Source: Microbacterium sp. Yaish 1
GTDB lineage: Bacteria; Actinomycetota; Actinomycetes; Actinomycetales; Microbacteriaceae
DNA length: 64,000 bases
Reading direction: 5' to 3'
Assembly: GCF_002245215.1 (NCBI RefSeq)
Contig: NZ_NPMR01000001.1
Location: 1,733,593 to 1,797,592 of the forward strand
Shown here one piece after another: positions 51,417 to 61,792 of this stretch. Below the pieces are notes generated by a model. That model was not told where the DNA came from, did no database searches, and saw nothing but the letters and a program-made list of their open reading frames with translations. Every line of letters starts with the position of its first letter. The first letter of the stretch is position 1. The translations under genes were made by a program, and so were the position numbers.

Positions 51417-51453
51417 ATCGCCGTCCTCCGGGGTGGGCCCGGAGGACGGCGAT
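51417..51453 (-). terminator. Terminator of ABC-2 exporter operon
   Basis: A perfect 15-bp stem (ATCGCCGTCCTCCGG at 51417-51431 with its complement at 51439-51453) and a 7-nt loop, 36 nt after the ABC-2 permease stop (the permease reads leftward). On the minus strand the stem is followed by GAGTTTCTCG, a short T-run. Confidence 0.85.
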
Positions 51454-51489
51454 GCGGCGGCAGGGCGGGGCTGCCCAGCGGTGTACGGC

Positions 51490-52578
51490 TCAGCGGCGCA
51501 GGGCCTCGCTGAGCTTGACGCGGGCGCCCATGCGCAGGAGCGAGTTCTCGTAGATCTTCGCCCCGACGAGGATCGCACCGACGCAGGTCAGCAGCAGGAT
51601 CGCGAGCGAGAGCAGCGGCTCCCACCACAGCGCGTCGCCGAGGAACAGGCGCATCGGCATGCCGACCGGTGCCGAGAAGGGCACGTACGACATGATCCCG
51701 AGGATCAAGGGGTTGTTCCAGGCGAAGATGACGAGGAAGTACGGCGCCATCACGAGCAGGATGAGCGGGGTCGTGGTCGCCCCGATGTCCTCCTGACGCG
51801 AGACCATCGCGGCGGCCGCGGCGAAGAGCGCAGCCAGCAGCACGAAGCCGAACAGGAAGAACACCGCGAACCAGGCGATGGGGGCGCCGATTCCCGTCAG
51901 CAGCGCGGTCTGATCAGTGACCGTGAGACCGATCACCGCGACGGCGGCGAGGATGAGGATCTGCCCCATAGCCAGCACCGTGTTGCCGATCACCTTGCCC
52001 GCGAGCAGAGCCCGGACGGGCACGGCCGAGATCAGCAGCTCGACGACGCGCGTCTGCTTCTCCTCGACGACCGACTGGGCGATCGTCGCGCCGAAGGTCT
52101 GCGCCGAGAGGAAGAAGATGGCGCCGAAGCCGATCGCGACGATGTAGCCGAGGAAGCCGGCGTCGCCGGAGGGGTCGAGCAGCTCGACCTTCGGCAGCTG
52201 CGCGAGCGCCAGGAGGATGCTGTTCGACACCGACGTGTCGCCGATGACGACGTAACCGGTCGGGGCCGACGCGTCGGCGACGATCGCGGCGTCGACGTCG
52301 CCGTCGCGCACCGCGCTCTCGGCGGCGGCGCGGTCGGCGACATCCTTCACGTCGAGGCCGGGAGCGTTCTGGACGTACGAGGCGGCGTCCGGGGTCACCG
52401 CGACGGGCGAGCCGCTGTCGTTGCCCGCCGAGAAACCGCCCCAGATCACGAGCGCGAGCGCGCCGAGGAAGAGGATCGCGAACGAGATGACGAACGACTT
52501 GCTGCGGAGCTTCGAGCCGATCTCGCGCTCGGCGACGAGCCACGTGCTCTGGGCGAATGAGGGGGATGCGGTGCTCAC
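51490..52578 (-). CDS. ABC-2 type exporter permease (NatB-like)
   Basis: A 362-residue membrane protein. Helix 1 is at about residues 28-48, followed by an extracytoplasmic loop of about 110 residues (DSGSPVAVTPDAASY onward), then five more helices from about residue 150 to 345. This is the ABC-2/NatB arrangement. The GTG start overlaps the ATPase gene by 4 nt. Substrate unknown; NatAB-type systems export Na+ or amphiphiles. Confidence 0.88.
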   Translation of the reverse strand: MSTASPSFAQSTWLVAEREIGSKLRSKSFVISFAILFLGALALVIWGGFSAGNDSGSPVAVTPDAASYVQNAPGLDVKDVADRAAAESAVRDGDVDAAIVADASAPTGYVVIGDTSVSNSILLALAQLPKVELLDPSGDAGFLGYIVAIGFGAIFFLSAQTFGATIAQSVVEEKQTRVVELLISAVPVRALLAGKVIGNTVLAMGQILILAAVAVIGLTVTDQTALLTGIGAPIAWFAVFFLFGFVLLAALFAAAAAMVSRQEDIGATTTPLILLVMAPYFLVIFAWNNPLILGIMSYVPFSAPVGMPMRLFLGDALWWEPLLSLAILLLTCVGAILVGAKIYENSLLRMGARVKLSEALRR

Positions 52579-53471
52579 GGGGCGACCTCCTGGATGACGT
52601 CGGTGAAGATCTGGGCGAGGGACGGATGCCGCGGCGTGAAGCTCGCGACGTCGCCGTGCTCGACGGCGCGGCGCAGCACGCGCTGCGCGGTCTCGTCGGC
52701 GTCGACGTCGAACAGGGCGTAGCCGCCGTCGAACTCGACGACCTCGACGCCCGGCTCGGTGCGGATCCAGCCGGCGTCTCCGGTGGAGACGAGCTCGTAG
52801 CGGTGACCCTGGTGCTCGCGGCGGAGCCCGTCGCGGGTGCCGGCGGCGCGGATGGTGCCGCCGGCGATGATGACGAGGTCGTCGCAGAGGCGCTCGACGA
52901 CGTCGAGCTGGTGCGACGAGAACAGCACGCCGACGCCCTGGGCCGCCCGCGTCTGCAGGACACCGGCCACGACGTCGACGGCGAGGGGGTCGAGCCCCGA
53001 GAACGGCTCGTCGAGGATCAGGACCTCGGGGTCGTGCACGAGAGCGGCGGCGATCTGCGCGCGCTGCTGGTTGCCGAGCGACAGCGTCTCGATGTTGTCG
53101 TTCAGCCGCTCCCCGAGACCGAGTTCCTCGAGCAGGGTACGGGCGCGCGACGTGGCCTCCGGCTTCGAGAAGCCGTGCAGCCGGGCGAGGTAGACGATCT
53201 GCTCGAGCACCTTCATCTTGGGATACAGCCCGCGCTCCTCGGGCATGTACCCGAAGCGGCGGCGGTCGGCGGCGGTCACCGGCGCCCCGTCGAGGGTGAC
53301 CTCGCCCCGGTCGCGCGAGAGCACGCCGAGCATGATGCGCATCGTGGTGGTCTTGCCCGCCCCGTTGCCGCCGACGAAACCGGTCAGGCGCCCGTCGGGC
53401 ACTCGGAACCCCACGTCGTCGAGCACGCGGTGCGTGCCGTAGTTCTTGGTGATGCCGCTCAGTTCGAGCAT
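52575..53471 (-). CDS. ABC exporter ATP-binding protein
   Basis: A 298-residue ATPase partner of the ABC-2 permease. Walker A GGNGAGKTTT near residue 35, signature LSLGNQQR (a variant of LSGGQ) near residue 135, Walker B VLILDEPFSGLDP, and the H-loop SSHQL are present. A C-terminal extension of about 85 residues (VEVVEFDGGYALFDVDADE onward) is typical of NatA/DUF4162 ATPases. AAGGAGG lies 6 nt before the ATG. TAGCGT is found further upstream. Confidence 0.93.
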   Translation of the reverse strand: MLELSGITKNYGTHRVLDDVGFRVPDGRLTGFVGGNGAGKTTTMRIMLGVLSRDRGEVTLDGAPVTAADRRRFGYMPEERGLYPKMKVLEQIVYLARLHGFSKPEATSRARTLLEELGLGERLNDNIETLSLGNQQRAQIAAALVHDPEVLILDEPFSGLDPLAVDVVAGVLQTRAAQGVGVLFSSHQLDVVERLCDDLVIIAGGTIRAAGTRDGLRREHQGHRYELVSTGDAGWIRTEPGVEVVEFDGGYALFDVDADETAQRVLRRAVEHGDVASFTPRHPSLAQIFTDVIQEVAP

Positions 53472-53534
53472 TCCGCCTCCTTAGCCGATGACTCCACGCT
53501 AGGGAGCGGGCGGGGGCGGGCGGATCCCCCGTAC

Positions 53535-53557
53535 GGCGGATCGTGCCGCGATCCGCC
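53535..53557 (-). terminator. Possible terminator of iron-uptake operon
   Basis: GGCGGATC (53535-53542) and GATCCGCC (53550-53557) with a 7-nt loop, 51 nt after the ABC ATPase stop (that gene reads leftward). There is no T-run. It occupies the otherwise empty gap between two minus-strand operons. Confidence 0.5.
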
Positions 53558-53607
53558 CCGCCCGGCGGGGGAGCCGCACGGGGGAGCGGGGGCGGGCGCG
53601 GACCGCG

Positions 53608-54368
<761 letters not shown>

Positions 54369-54372
<4 letters not shown>

Positions 54373-55400
54373 GCGCGGTTCCTCCGGCGGGCGAGCAGGG
54401 CGATGAAGACGGGCACCCCGACCAGGGCGGTGCCGACGCCGACGGGGAGGGGGGTCGGCGAGAAGGCGACGCGCGAGCCGGCATCCACCCACACCATGAA
54501 GACCGCTCCCGCGACGATCGTGGTGGGGATGAGGCGGCCGTGGCGCGACCCGACGAGCAGGCGTGCCATGTGCGGCAGCACGAGGCCGACGAAGCCGATC
54601 GCGCCGGCGACGCTCACGAGGGTGGCGGTGATCAGCGCCGTCGTGACGAGCAGGATGCCGCGCGTGCGGGCGATGTGGATGCCGAGGGAGGCTGCGACCT
54701 CGTCGCCGAAGACGAACGCGTCGAGCGCCGAGGCGTACCGCAGACACAGCAGAGAGCCCAGCGCGACGACGACGGCGCACAGCACGACGTCGTCCCAGCG
54801 GATGCCCTCGAGTGAGCCGAGCAGCCAGAACATCACGCCGCGCGTCTCGTCGGCGTCGGCGAACGCGAAGATCACGAGCGAGGTGAGCGCCGAGAACAGC
54901 TGCGTGCTCGCGACGCCGGCCAGGACCACGCGGTCGTTCCCGCCCCCGGCGAGGCGCGAGAGCAGGAGCACCACCGCGAAGGCGACGAGCGCGCCGATGA
55001 ACGCGCCCCCGGACAGGCCGAGGGCGGCGCCGCCGAGACCGAGCACGCCGATCGCGACGGCGCCGGTGGAGGCGCCGGAGGAGATGCCGAGGATGAAGGG
55101 CTCCGCGAGGGGATTGCGCAGAAGCGACTGCATGATGACGCCGCAGAGCCCGAGCCCCGCACCGCACGTCGCGGCGACGAGAGCGCGCGGCAGCCGCTCC
55201 TCCCAGACGATCGCGTCCTTCGCGGCCTTGACGGGGATATCGGTCAGGCCGAGGTGATTGGTGACGATGTCGCGGACGTTGACGAGCAGGATGTCGGCCG
55301 GGCCGAGCGTGATCGCGACGCCGACGGACAGGACGAGCAGCAGGATGCCGCCGCCGAGCAGCGCGGCCGTGGCGAGGGGGCCGCGGGTGCGGGCGCTCAG
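54369..55400 (-). CDS. FecCD-type iron-siderophore permease, apparent CTG start
   Basis: A 343-residue permease of the FecCD family with about ten helices. Family blocks are WEERLPRALVAATCGAGLGL near residue 68, MQSLLRNPLAEPFILGISSG, and GFVGLVLPHMARLLVGSRHG near residue 255. No ATG, GTG or TTG is available near the expected start. The only sensible initiation codon is the CTG at 55400, which overlaps the binding-protein TGA as CTGA and gives a normal family length. Coupled re-initiation could explain use of CTG. A sequencing error cannot be excluded. Confidence 0.88.
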
Positions 55401-56440
55401 AGCTCGTCCCGGTGCTCGTCCATCCAGCTCTCGATCTTCTCGAGTCCGTCGACGAAGCGGATCGAGGGGTTCAGCTCGGCGCCGTGCAGCGCGATGTAGC
55501 GCTGATTGCGCACCGCGTCGATCGTCCGGGTCAGGGGATCCGATTCGAGGAACGCGACCTTGTCGTCGAGCCGGTCGCCGGGGAACCGGTCGCGCTGCAG
55601 GTCCCCGAGGACGAGCACCTGCGGGTCGCGGTCGACGAGGTCCTCCCAGGTCGTGGCGGGCCAGTCGTCGTCGAGGTCGGCGTAGACGTTGGTGAACCCG
55701 GTCGTCGAGGCGAGCAGCGCCGCCGATCCGAGCCCGCCCGCGACATACGGGGTCTTCGTGTCGGCGAACCAGAAGGCCACGGTCGCTCCGGCGGCGTCGA
55801 TGCCTTCGGTCGCCGCCGCAGCCCGCGAGCGCAGGTCGTCGACGAGCTTCTCGGCCCGATCGGACACGTCGAAGATCTGACCCAGCTCGGTGATCTCCTG
55901 GTAGAGCGCGTCGACGGTGAGCGCTGTGGTGCGGGTGCCGCCACCGTTGATGCTGACGCCGTTGTCGCAGTCGGTCGGCGAGAGGTAGCTGCCGATCCCG
56001 GTCTCGTCGAACCGGTCGCGCGTCGCGACGCCGCCCTGCGTGAAGTGCCGTCCGAACGAGGCGGTGACGAAGTCGGGGTCGGCCCCGAGCACGACCTCGT
56101 AGGTGGGCGCGTTGTCGGCCAGACGGGGCACCTTCTCGTTCGCTGCGGCGAGCGAGGGCAGGATCGGGTCGGTCCACGAGGCCGTGCCCACGATCCGGTC
56201 CTCGAGCCCGAGCGAGAGCAGGATCTCGGTCGAGTTCTGATCGAGCGAGACGATGCGCTGCGGCGCGGCCTCGACGGTGATCGAGCGGCCGCAGTTCTCG
56301 ATCGTCAGGGGGTAGGTGGTCTCCCCGTTCCCCGCCGGGGCGGCCGCGCCGGCGGGGACGACCTCCGACGCGCCGCATCCTGCGAGGACGAGTGCGGCCA
56401 GCGGGATGACGGCGAGGCTGGCGAGAAGGCGATGACGCAC
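55397..56440 (-). CDS. Iron-siderophore binding lipoprotein
   Basis: A 347-residue periplasmic-binding-type lipoprotein (FecB/BtuF class). The signal peptide ends in lipobox LAGC with the lipidated Cys at about residue 22. The mature part has PQRIVSLDQNSTEILLSLG, typical of the class III binding fold, with a long helix between lobes. The GTG start at 56440 lies downstream of an IdeR/DtxR-like box at 56492. It is the first gene of the uptake operon. Confidence 0.93.
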   Translation of the reverse strand: MRHRLLASLAVIPLAALVLAGCGASEVVPAGAAAPAGNGETTYPLTIENCGRSITVEAAPQRIVSLDQNSTEILLSLGLEDRIVGTASWTDPILPSLAAANEKVPRLADNAPTYEVVLGADPDFVTASFGRHFTQGGVATRDRFDETGIGSYLSPTDCDNGVSINGGGTRTTALTVDALYQEITELGQIFDVSDRAEKLVDDLRSRAAAATEGIDAAGATVAFWFADTKTPYVAGGLGSAALLASTTGFTNVYADLDDDWPATTWEDLVDRDPQVLVLGDLQRDRFPGDRLDDKVAFLESDPLTRTIDAVRNQRYIALHGAELNPSIRFVDGLEKIESWMDEHRDEL

Positions 56441-56491
56441 GGGTGACTCTTTCGTTCGGGGGATCCGCCGGTTCGGGACACGGGGACGGCA

Positions 56492-56510
56492 GAAGGATAG
56501 CCTCGCCTAA
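56492..56510 (-). promoter_or_regulatory. IdeR/DmdR (DtxR-family) iron box
   Basis: On the minus strand TTAGGCGAGGCTATCCTTC matches the consensus TTAGGTTAGGCTAACCTAA at 14 of 19 positions. It lies 52 nt before the binding-protein start. An iron-loaded DtxR-type repressor would shut the uptake operon when iron is sufficient. Confidence 0.8.
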
Positions 56511-56556
56511 CCGGCATCCGCCAATCGCCGTGTTGGCGGATCGGACCCCCGGGCGC

Positions 56557-56562
56557 GATGAT
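56557..56562 (+). promoter_or_regulatory. -10 box GATGAT, possible leaderless promoter
   Basis: GATGAT ends 6 nt before the ATG at 56569; the first base departs from TANNNT, so support is moderate. Confidence 0.35.
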
Positions 56563-56568
56563 GCGAGG

Positions 56569-58380
56569 ATGCCCGCACCCATCGAGCGCTACGCCCTTCT
56601 CAGCAACTGCCGCAGCGCCGCCCTCGTGTCCGACTCGGGCGATCTCGACTGGCTGTGCCTTCCCCGCTACGACTCGGGCTCGATCTTCGGCGCGCTGCTG
56701 GGCGACCGCTCCCACGGATGCTGGAGCCTGCGTCCGCGTGACCCCGGCGCCATCGCGACGCGGCGGTACGACGGCGACACCTTCGTGCTCGTGACCCGGT
56801 GGGAGTGCGCCGACGGCACCGCCGAGGTGCACGAGTTCATGCCGGTCCTCGACGGGGTCGATGCGGTCGTCCGCCGCGTCGTCGGTGTCGTGGGCGAGGT
56901 CGACTTCGTGAGCGAGGTGCGGTTGCGGTTCGATTACGCACGGGCCGTTCCCTGGGTGCGGCAGATCGGCGCGGCGGACACCTCCGATGCGCTGCCGACG
57001 GGCGTCCTGCTCGCGGTGGCCGGACCCGATGCCGTCACGCTGCGCGGCCCTCGGCTCGTCGCCGAGGACACGATGCACCGGGGCGAGTTCCGCATCGGTG
57101 CCGGCAGCACGGTCGACTCGGTGCTGCGCTGGGAGCCGTCGTACCGCGAGGTGCCTCAGCCCTTCGACGTCGACGACGCCCACGAGCGAACCCGCGCCTG
57201 GTGGACGACCTGGGCGCGGCGCATCCGCGACGGCGGCCGATGGGGCGACCGGGTGCTGCGCTCCATGCTGGTCCTGCGTGCGCTCACCCACGCCGAGACG
57301 GGCGGTATCGTCGCCGCCGCGACGACCTCGCTGCCGGAGGACTTCGGCGGTTCGCGCAACTGGGACTACCGGTACGTCTGGCTGCGCGACGCCGCTCTCA
57401 CCCTCGAGGCCTACATCTCGCACGGCTATCTCGAGGCCGCGGCGCGCTGGCGCGACTGGCTGCTGCGGGCGGTGGCGGGCGATCCCGCCGACGTTCAGAT
57501 CATGTACGGCATCGCGGGGGAGCGCGACCTGCCCGAGCGCGAGCTGGACAGCCTGCCCGGCTACGCGGGATCCGCGCCCGTGCGCATCGGCAACGGCGCG
57601 GTCGACCAGTACCAGGCCGACGTCGTCGGCGAGGTGATGGTCGCTCTCGAAGCCGCCCGCATCGCCGGCGTCACCGAGACCTCGTTCTCGTGGGCGCTGC
57701 AGCGCGCGCTTCTCGATCAGGTCGTCGCCTGGCTCGACCGCCCCGATCACGGCATCTGGGAGATCCGCGGCGAACCGCAGATGTTCACCCATTCGCGCGC
57801 GATGATCTGGGCCGCGCTCGATCGCGGCGTCCGGGCCGTCGAGGAGCACGGACTCGACGGGGACCCCGCCAGGTGGCGGACCCTTCGCGACCGCGTGCGC
57901 GCCGAGATCGACGAGCGCGGCGTGGATGCCGCCGGCGGGCACTTCACGCAGCACTTCCGCACCGACGAGGTCGACGCCTCGTTGCTCCTGCTCCCGGCCG
58001 TCGGGTTCTGCGCCCCCGACGATCCGCGCATGCTCGCGACCGTCGCGCGCATCGAGAGCACGCTGCTGCGCGAGGGCCTGGTGATGCGCTACCGCACCGA
58101 GGCCGGCGTCGACGGGCTCGCCGGCACCGAGCATCCCTTCCTCGCCTGCTCGTTCTGGCTCGTCGAGCAGTACGCGGCGACCGGACGCATCGATGACGCC
58201 ACCCGGCTCATGGACCGCCTGTGCGGGCTCGCGAACGACGTCGGGCTGCTGTCGGAGGAGTACGACGTCACCGGAGGAAGACAGGCGGGCAACACCCCGC
58301 AGGCGCTGTCGCATCTCGCGCTCGTGGGCGCCGCAGATGCGCTGGCGGGCCACGGCGGACGCGCGGCGCACCGCCGATGA
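56569..58380 (+). CDS. GH15 family glycosidase (glucoamylase or trehalase-like)
   Basis: A 603-residue enzyme. An N-terminal beta-sandwich domain (about residues 1-240, YALLSNCRSAALVSDSGDLDWLCLP in parts) precedes the (alpha/alpha)6 GH15 catalytic domain. SLPEDFGGSRNWDYRYVWLRDA near residue 255 (two parts) supplies the substrate pocket; general acid and base glutamates are probably in the later HGIWEIRGEPQMFTHS and LLSEEYD blocks. There is no signal peptide, so it acts on intracellular alpha-glucans or trehalose. Mycobacterial trehalases belong to this family, so trehalose is a serious alternative to maltodextrin. Confidence 0.9.
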   Translation: MPAPIERYALLSNCRSAALVSDSGDLDWLCLPRYDSGSIFGALLGDRSHGCWSLRPRDPGAIATRRYDGDTFVLVTRWECADGTAEVHEFMPVLDGVDAVVRRVVGVVGEVDFVSEVRLRFDYARAVPWVRQIGAADTSDALPTGVLLAVAGPDAVTLRGPRLVAEDTMHRGEFRIGAGSTVDSVLRWEPSYREVPQPFDVDDAHERTRAWWTTWARRIRDGGRWGDRVLRSMLVLRALTHAETGGIVAAATTSLPEDFGGSRNWDYRYVWLRDAALTLEAYISHGYLEAAARWRDWLLRAVAGDPADVQIMYGIAGERDLPERELDSLPGYAGSAPVRIGNGAVDQYQADVVGEVMVALEAARIAGVTETSFSWALQRALLDQVVAWLDRPDHGIWEIRGEPQMFTHSRAMIWAALDRGVRAVEEHGLDGDPARWRTLRDRVRAEIDERGVDAAGGHFTQHFRTDEVDASLLLLPAVGFCAPDDPRMLATVARIESTLLREGLVMRYRTEAGVDGLAGTEHPFLACSFWLVEQYAATGRIDDATRLMDRLCGLANDVGLLSEEYDVTGGRQAGNTPQALSHLALVGAADALAGHGGRAAHRR

Positions 58381-58441
58381 GCCGATCCGGGCCGCCGACC
58401 GGCGCCGCCCGGGCGTTCATCGTGCGGATATGCGCGGGGCC

Positions 58442-58447
58442 TATGAT
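58442..58447 (+). promoter_or_regulatory. -10 box TATGAT, probable leaderless promoter
   Basis: A near-consensus TATGAT ends 6 nt before the GTG at 58454. This selects that GTG rather than the earlier in-frame ATGs. Confidence 0.6.
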
Positions 58448-58453
58448 GCCCGG

Positions 58454-59788
58454 GTGACGTCTCTTCCGGCATCCCCCCGAAGCTCGACGCGACGCCAGCG
58501 TTTGGCGGCGTTCGGCCGAACCCGTCGAGGTCTCGTCACCGGATTCGTGGCCTTCCACGCCGCCTACATCCTCGCCCTCCTGCCCCTCATCATCGCGGGC
58601 GGCACGGAGGGCGATCTGCCGCTGTACCGGCAGTGGGCGCAGGATGCCGTGCAGGGCACCTGGCCCATCATCGACTTCGAGTGGGTGTACCCGGCGGGGG
58701 CGCTGCTGCCGATCGTCGCGCCGATCGCGCTCGGCCCCTACCTGTACCAGCTCGTCTGGCTGCTCATGCTCGCCGGTGCCAACTGGCTCGCACTCGCCGC
58801 GATCGCCGGCGCCCGGTTGCAGCGGCGCTCGGCTTACCCGGCCGCCTGGTACTGGCTGCTCAGCATCCTGCTTCTCGCCCCCGTGTCGATGCTGCGCCTG
58901 GAGGGGTTCGCCGCACCGCTCGCCATCGCCGGGCTCGTCTGGGTCTCGCGGCGGCCGGTCGTGGCCGGAGCGCTCATCGCGCTGGCGACCTGGATCAAGG
59001 TCTGGCCCGCCGCCATCGCGGCCGCGGTGGTCGCCGTGTGCCGCAGCCGCTGGTGGGTCGCCCTGGGCGGCATCGCGGCCAGCGTCGTCATCATGGTCGC
59101 CGTCGTCCTCGCGGGCGGGTCCGCCAACCTCTTCAGCTTCCTGACGATTCAGGGAACACGGGCGCCGCAGCTCGAAGCGCCCATCGCAACGCCCTGGGTC
59201 TGGGCGACGATCTGGGAGATGCCCGGCGCGCGGATCCAGCAGAACTACGAGCTCGCGACCCGCGAGGTCATCGGGCACGGGGCCATGGCTGCCGGAGAGA
59301 TCGTGGGGTGGCTCATGATCGCCGCGTTCGTGGCGATCGCCCTGCTGCTGGTGCGTGCGCGGATGACCTGGGTCGCCGGCGCACCGCGCACCGAGGTCGC
59401 GGAGGGACGCCTCGTCGTGCTCGGGGCCTTCGCCCTCACCGCGGCGCTCATCGTCTTCAACAAGGTCGGCTCGCCGCAGTACATGCTGTGGCTCGCCCCG
59501 ATCGTCGTGGTCGGGCTTCTCGTCGACCCCGACCGGTGGCGGACGCCGGCGAAGTGGATGGCGGTGACGAGCTTCCTGACGACCCTCGTCTTCCCGATCT
59601 TCTACATGCCGCTCGTGCACGCCGACCCGTTCGCGGCGAGCCTCCTCCTCGCGCGCAACGTGCTGCTCATCGCCCTGTTCGTGTGGAGCATCCAGGCGCT
59701 CTGGCGGGTCGCGATCCCGCGAGCCGCCCGCGACATCGCGGTGCCGCTGCCCCGTCCCTCGCTCTCGCCCGTCTCCGACCCGGCCTGA
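58454..59788 (+). CDS. Polytopic glycosyltransferase, GT87/DUF2029-like
   Basis: A 444-residue membrane protein with about 11 helices. After the first helix an extracytoplasmic loop carries acidic residues (GGTEGDLPLYRQWAQ), the likely catalytic Asp region of GT-C enzymes, and a second motif DFEWVYPAGALLPI follows. The segment NKVGSPQYMLWLAPIVV is typical of the C-terminal half of GT87-like mannosyltransferases. It should use a polyprenyl-phosphate sugar outside the membrane to build envelope glycans. Acceptor unknown. Confidence 0.83.
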   Translation: MTSLPASPRSSTRRQRLAAFGRTRRGLVTGFVAFHAAYILALLPLIIAGGTEGDLPLYRQWAQDAVQGTWPIIDFEWVYPAGALLPIVAPIALGPYLYQLVWLLMLAGANWLALAAIAGARLQRRSAYPAAWYWLLSILLLAPVSMLRLEGFAAPLAIAGLVWVSRRPVVAGALIALATWIKVWPAAIAAAVVAVCRSRWWVALGGIAASVVIMVAVVLAGGSANLFSFLTIQGTRAPQLEAPIATPWVWATIWEMPGARIQQNYELATREVIGHGAMAAGEIVGWLMIAAFVAIALLLVRARMTWVAGAPRTEVAEGRLVVLGAFALTAALIVFNKVGSPQYMLWLAPIVVVGLLVDPDRWRTPAKWMAVTSFLTTLVFPIFYMPLVHADPFAASLLLARNVLLIALFVWSIQALWRVAIPRAARDIAVPLPRPSLSPVSDPA

Positions 59789-59800
59789 GGTCGCGGCGGG

Positions 59801-60502
59801 TCAGGCCCACCCGTTGCGGTGCGCCAGGACGACGGCGGCCACCCGGTCGCGCGCCCCCAGCTTGATGAGGATGTTCGACACGTGCGTCTTCACCGTCGCG
59901 TCGCCGATGAACAGCTCTCGGGCGATCTCGGCGTTGCTGAGCGCCCGCGCGAGGAGGCGCAGCACCTCTGCTTCGCGCTCCGTGAGGCCGTGGTCGGCGG
60001 GCGTCGACGACGGTGGCGAAGTGGGTGCATCGGCCGCGGGCGCCGCGCCGGCCGGGCCTCCCGCGAATCGCTCGATGACCCGGCGCGTGACCTCCGGAGC
60101 GAGGAGGGCATCGCCGGCGGCCGCCACCCGGACGGCGGCGGCGAGTTCTTCGGGCCCGGCGTTCTTCAGCAGGAAGCCGCTGGCTCCGGCCTGCAGCGCC
60201 TGAAACAGGTAGTCGTCGCGGTCGAAGGTCGTCACGACGACGACCGCGCTGGAGTTCTGCGGGTCGGCGACGATGCGACGGGTCGCCTCGAGCCCGTCGA
60301 GGACCGGCATCTGCACATCCATGAAGACGACGTCGGGCCGCAGCCGGGCGACCGTCTCGACGGCCTCGGCGCCGTCGCCGGCCTCGCCCACCACCTGGAT
60401 GTCGCCGCTGGCCTCGAGGATCATGCGGAACCCGGCCCGCATGACGGCGTGATCGTCGACGAGCACGACCGACGTGGGGGTGGGCGTGATGGTCGTGCTC
60501 AC
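59801..60502 (-). CDS. NarL/FixJ-family response regulator
   Basis: A 233-residue regulator: receiver domain with acidic LVDDH near residue 16, phospho-acceptor Asp62 in FMDVQMP, Lys in FLLKNAG. A linker rich in Ala/Pro precedes the LuxR-type HTH (LTEREAEVLRLLARALSNAEI and VKTHVSNILIKLGARDRV in the last 65 residues). GTG at 60502 overlaps the kinase stop as GTGA, so the pair is made together. Target genes are unknown. Confidence 0.94.
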   Translation of the reverse strand: MSTTITPTPTSVVLVDDHAVMRAGFRMILEASGDIQVVGEAGDGAEAVETVARLRPDVVFMDVQMPVLDGLEATRRIVADPQNSSAVVVVTTFDRDDYLFQALQAGASGFLLKNAGPEELAAAVRVAAAGDALLAPEVTRRVIERFAGGPAGAAPAADAPTSPPSSTPADHGLTEREAEVLRLLARALSNAEIARELFIGDATVKTHVSNILIKLGARDRVAAVVLAHRNGWA

Positions 60503-61785
60503 GCGAGAACCCCCTCGGTGCTCGGCTGGGACGACCGCGCGCCCGCGGGAACACGGGCCCGGACGAGGAAGCCGCCGCGCGGCCGCGGTGCCGCCTCGAG
60601 CCATCCGCCCGATGCGGCCGCGCGCTCGCGCATGCCCACGAGACCGAGGCCCGGTGTCGACCCGAACCGCACCCGCCCATCGTTGGCGACCTCGAGCTCG
60701 ATCTCGTCGCCGTCGAACCGCAGGCGCACGTCGGCCCGTGCGTCGGGTCCGCCGTGGCGGCGGGCGTTCGTCAGCGCCTCCTGCGCGATGCGGTAGAGGT
60801 TCACCTGAGCGACCTCGGATGCCGCCACCGGCTCGCCCACGACGCTGAAGGTGGTCGGCATCCCGTTCTCCTCCGAGTAACGCACGAGCTCTTCGATCGC
60901 GTCGAGCCGCAGCGTCGAGTCATGCGGCGCGGCGGCATCCGGCGTCCGCAGCGTCTCGAGCAGCTGCCGCAGCTCCGTCAGCGATGCCCGTGCCGACTCC
61001 TCGACCACGGTGAGCGCGCGCCGCGCCGCGTCGGGGTCGCGGTCGAGCACCGTGCGTGCGGCGCCGGCCTGCACACCCATCGCCGAGACGTGGTGCGCGA
61101 CGACGTCGTGCAGCTCGCGGGCGATGCGGACGCGGTCGAGCGCGACCGCCTGGGCCGCGGTGATCTCGCGCTCGTGCTCGAGCTCGCGGGTGCGCTGTTC
61201 GAGCTCCTCGCGGCTGAGCGCGCCCGCGTAGGCCCGCTCGCCGAAGGCGAAGGCCCCCGCGAAGAAGACGACGTTGAAGAGGAACTGCAGCATCATCATC
61301 GCCGCGACCGGGGAGAACAGCGAGAACTCCGCGGCGCTGTCGCTGCCCTGATCGCTCGCCGCCTGGAACATGGCCGCCAGCAGCCAGAAGAACATGCCGA
61401 TGATGACCACGACGCGGACGATCATCGCCCGGCGCCGGTCGACGACCCAGGCGCCGACCGAGTACATCGCGATGAACAGGGCGATGCTGCCGACGTACAT
61501 CTCGGGGACGTGCACCGACATGCCGATGAAGTACACGACCGCGACGGCGATGAGCGACACCTCAGGGATGCGGCGACGCAAGGCGAGCGGCGCCGTCAGC
61601 GCGACGCAGTAGAGCAGGCCCCAGCCGAGGTGCGGGGAATCGTCGCCCCAGACCTGGGCGACGCTTCCGAGCCAGGTGCTGAGGATCGCGCTCACGAGCA
61701 GCGCGGCGGCGAGCCACAGGTCGTTGCGCAGCTGCTCGGGCGTCGGGGCGAGACGCTCGTCGGGAACGGGGGTGGCCACGGACAT
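60499..61785 (-). CDS. DesK/NarX-type sensor histidine kinase
   Basis: A 428-residue membrane kinase. About six helices in residues 22-180 form the sensor part without a large extracellular domain. The HisKA_3 helix carries the phosphorylated His226 in RIARELHDVVAHHV, and the ATPase domain shows GLGLVGMRER near residue 385. TAGCGT (61798-61793) and GGAAGG lie just before the ATG at 61785, which is preferred over an in-frame ATG at 61821. It phosphorylates the regulator encoded immediately downstream. Confidence 0.94.
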   Translation of the reverse strand: MSVATPVPDERLAPTPEQLRNDLWLAAALLVSAILSTWLGSVAQVWGDDSPHLGWGLLYCVALTAPLALRRRIPEVSLIAVAVVYFIGMSVHVPEMYVGSIALFIAMYSVGAWVVDRRRAMIVRVVVIIGMFFWLLAAMFQAASDQGSDSAAEFSLFSPVAAMMMLQFLFNVVFFAGAFAFGERAYAGALSREELEQRTRELEHEREITAAQAVALDRVRIARELHDVVAHHVSAMGVQAGAARTVLDRDPDAARRALTVVEESARASLTELRQLLETLRTPDAAAPHDSTLRLDAIEELVRYSEENGMPTTFSVVGEPVAASEVAQVNLYRIAQEALTNARRHGGPDARADVRLRFDGDEIELEVANDGRVRFGSTPGLGLVGMRERAAASGGWLEAAPRPRGGFLVRARVPAGARSSQPSTEGVLA

Positions 61786-61792
61786 GCCTTCC

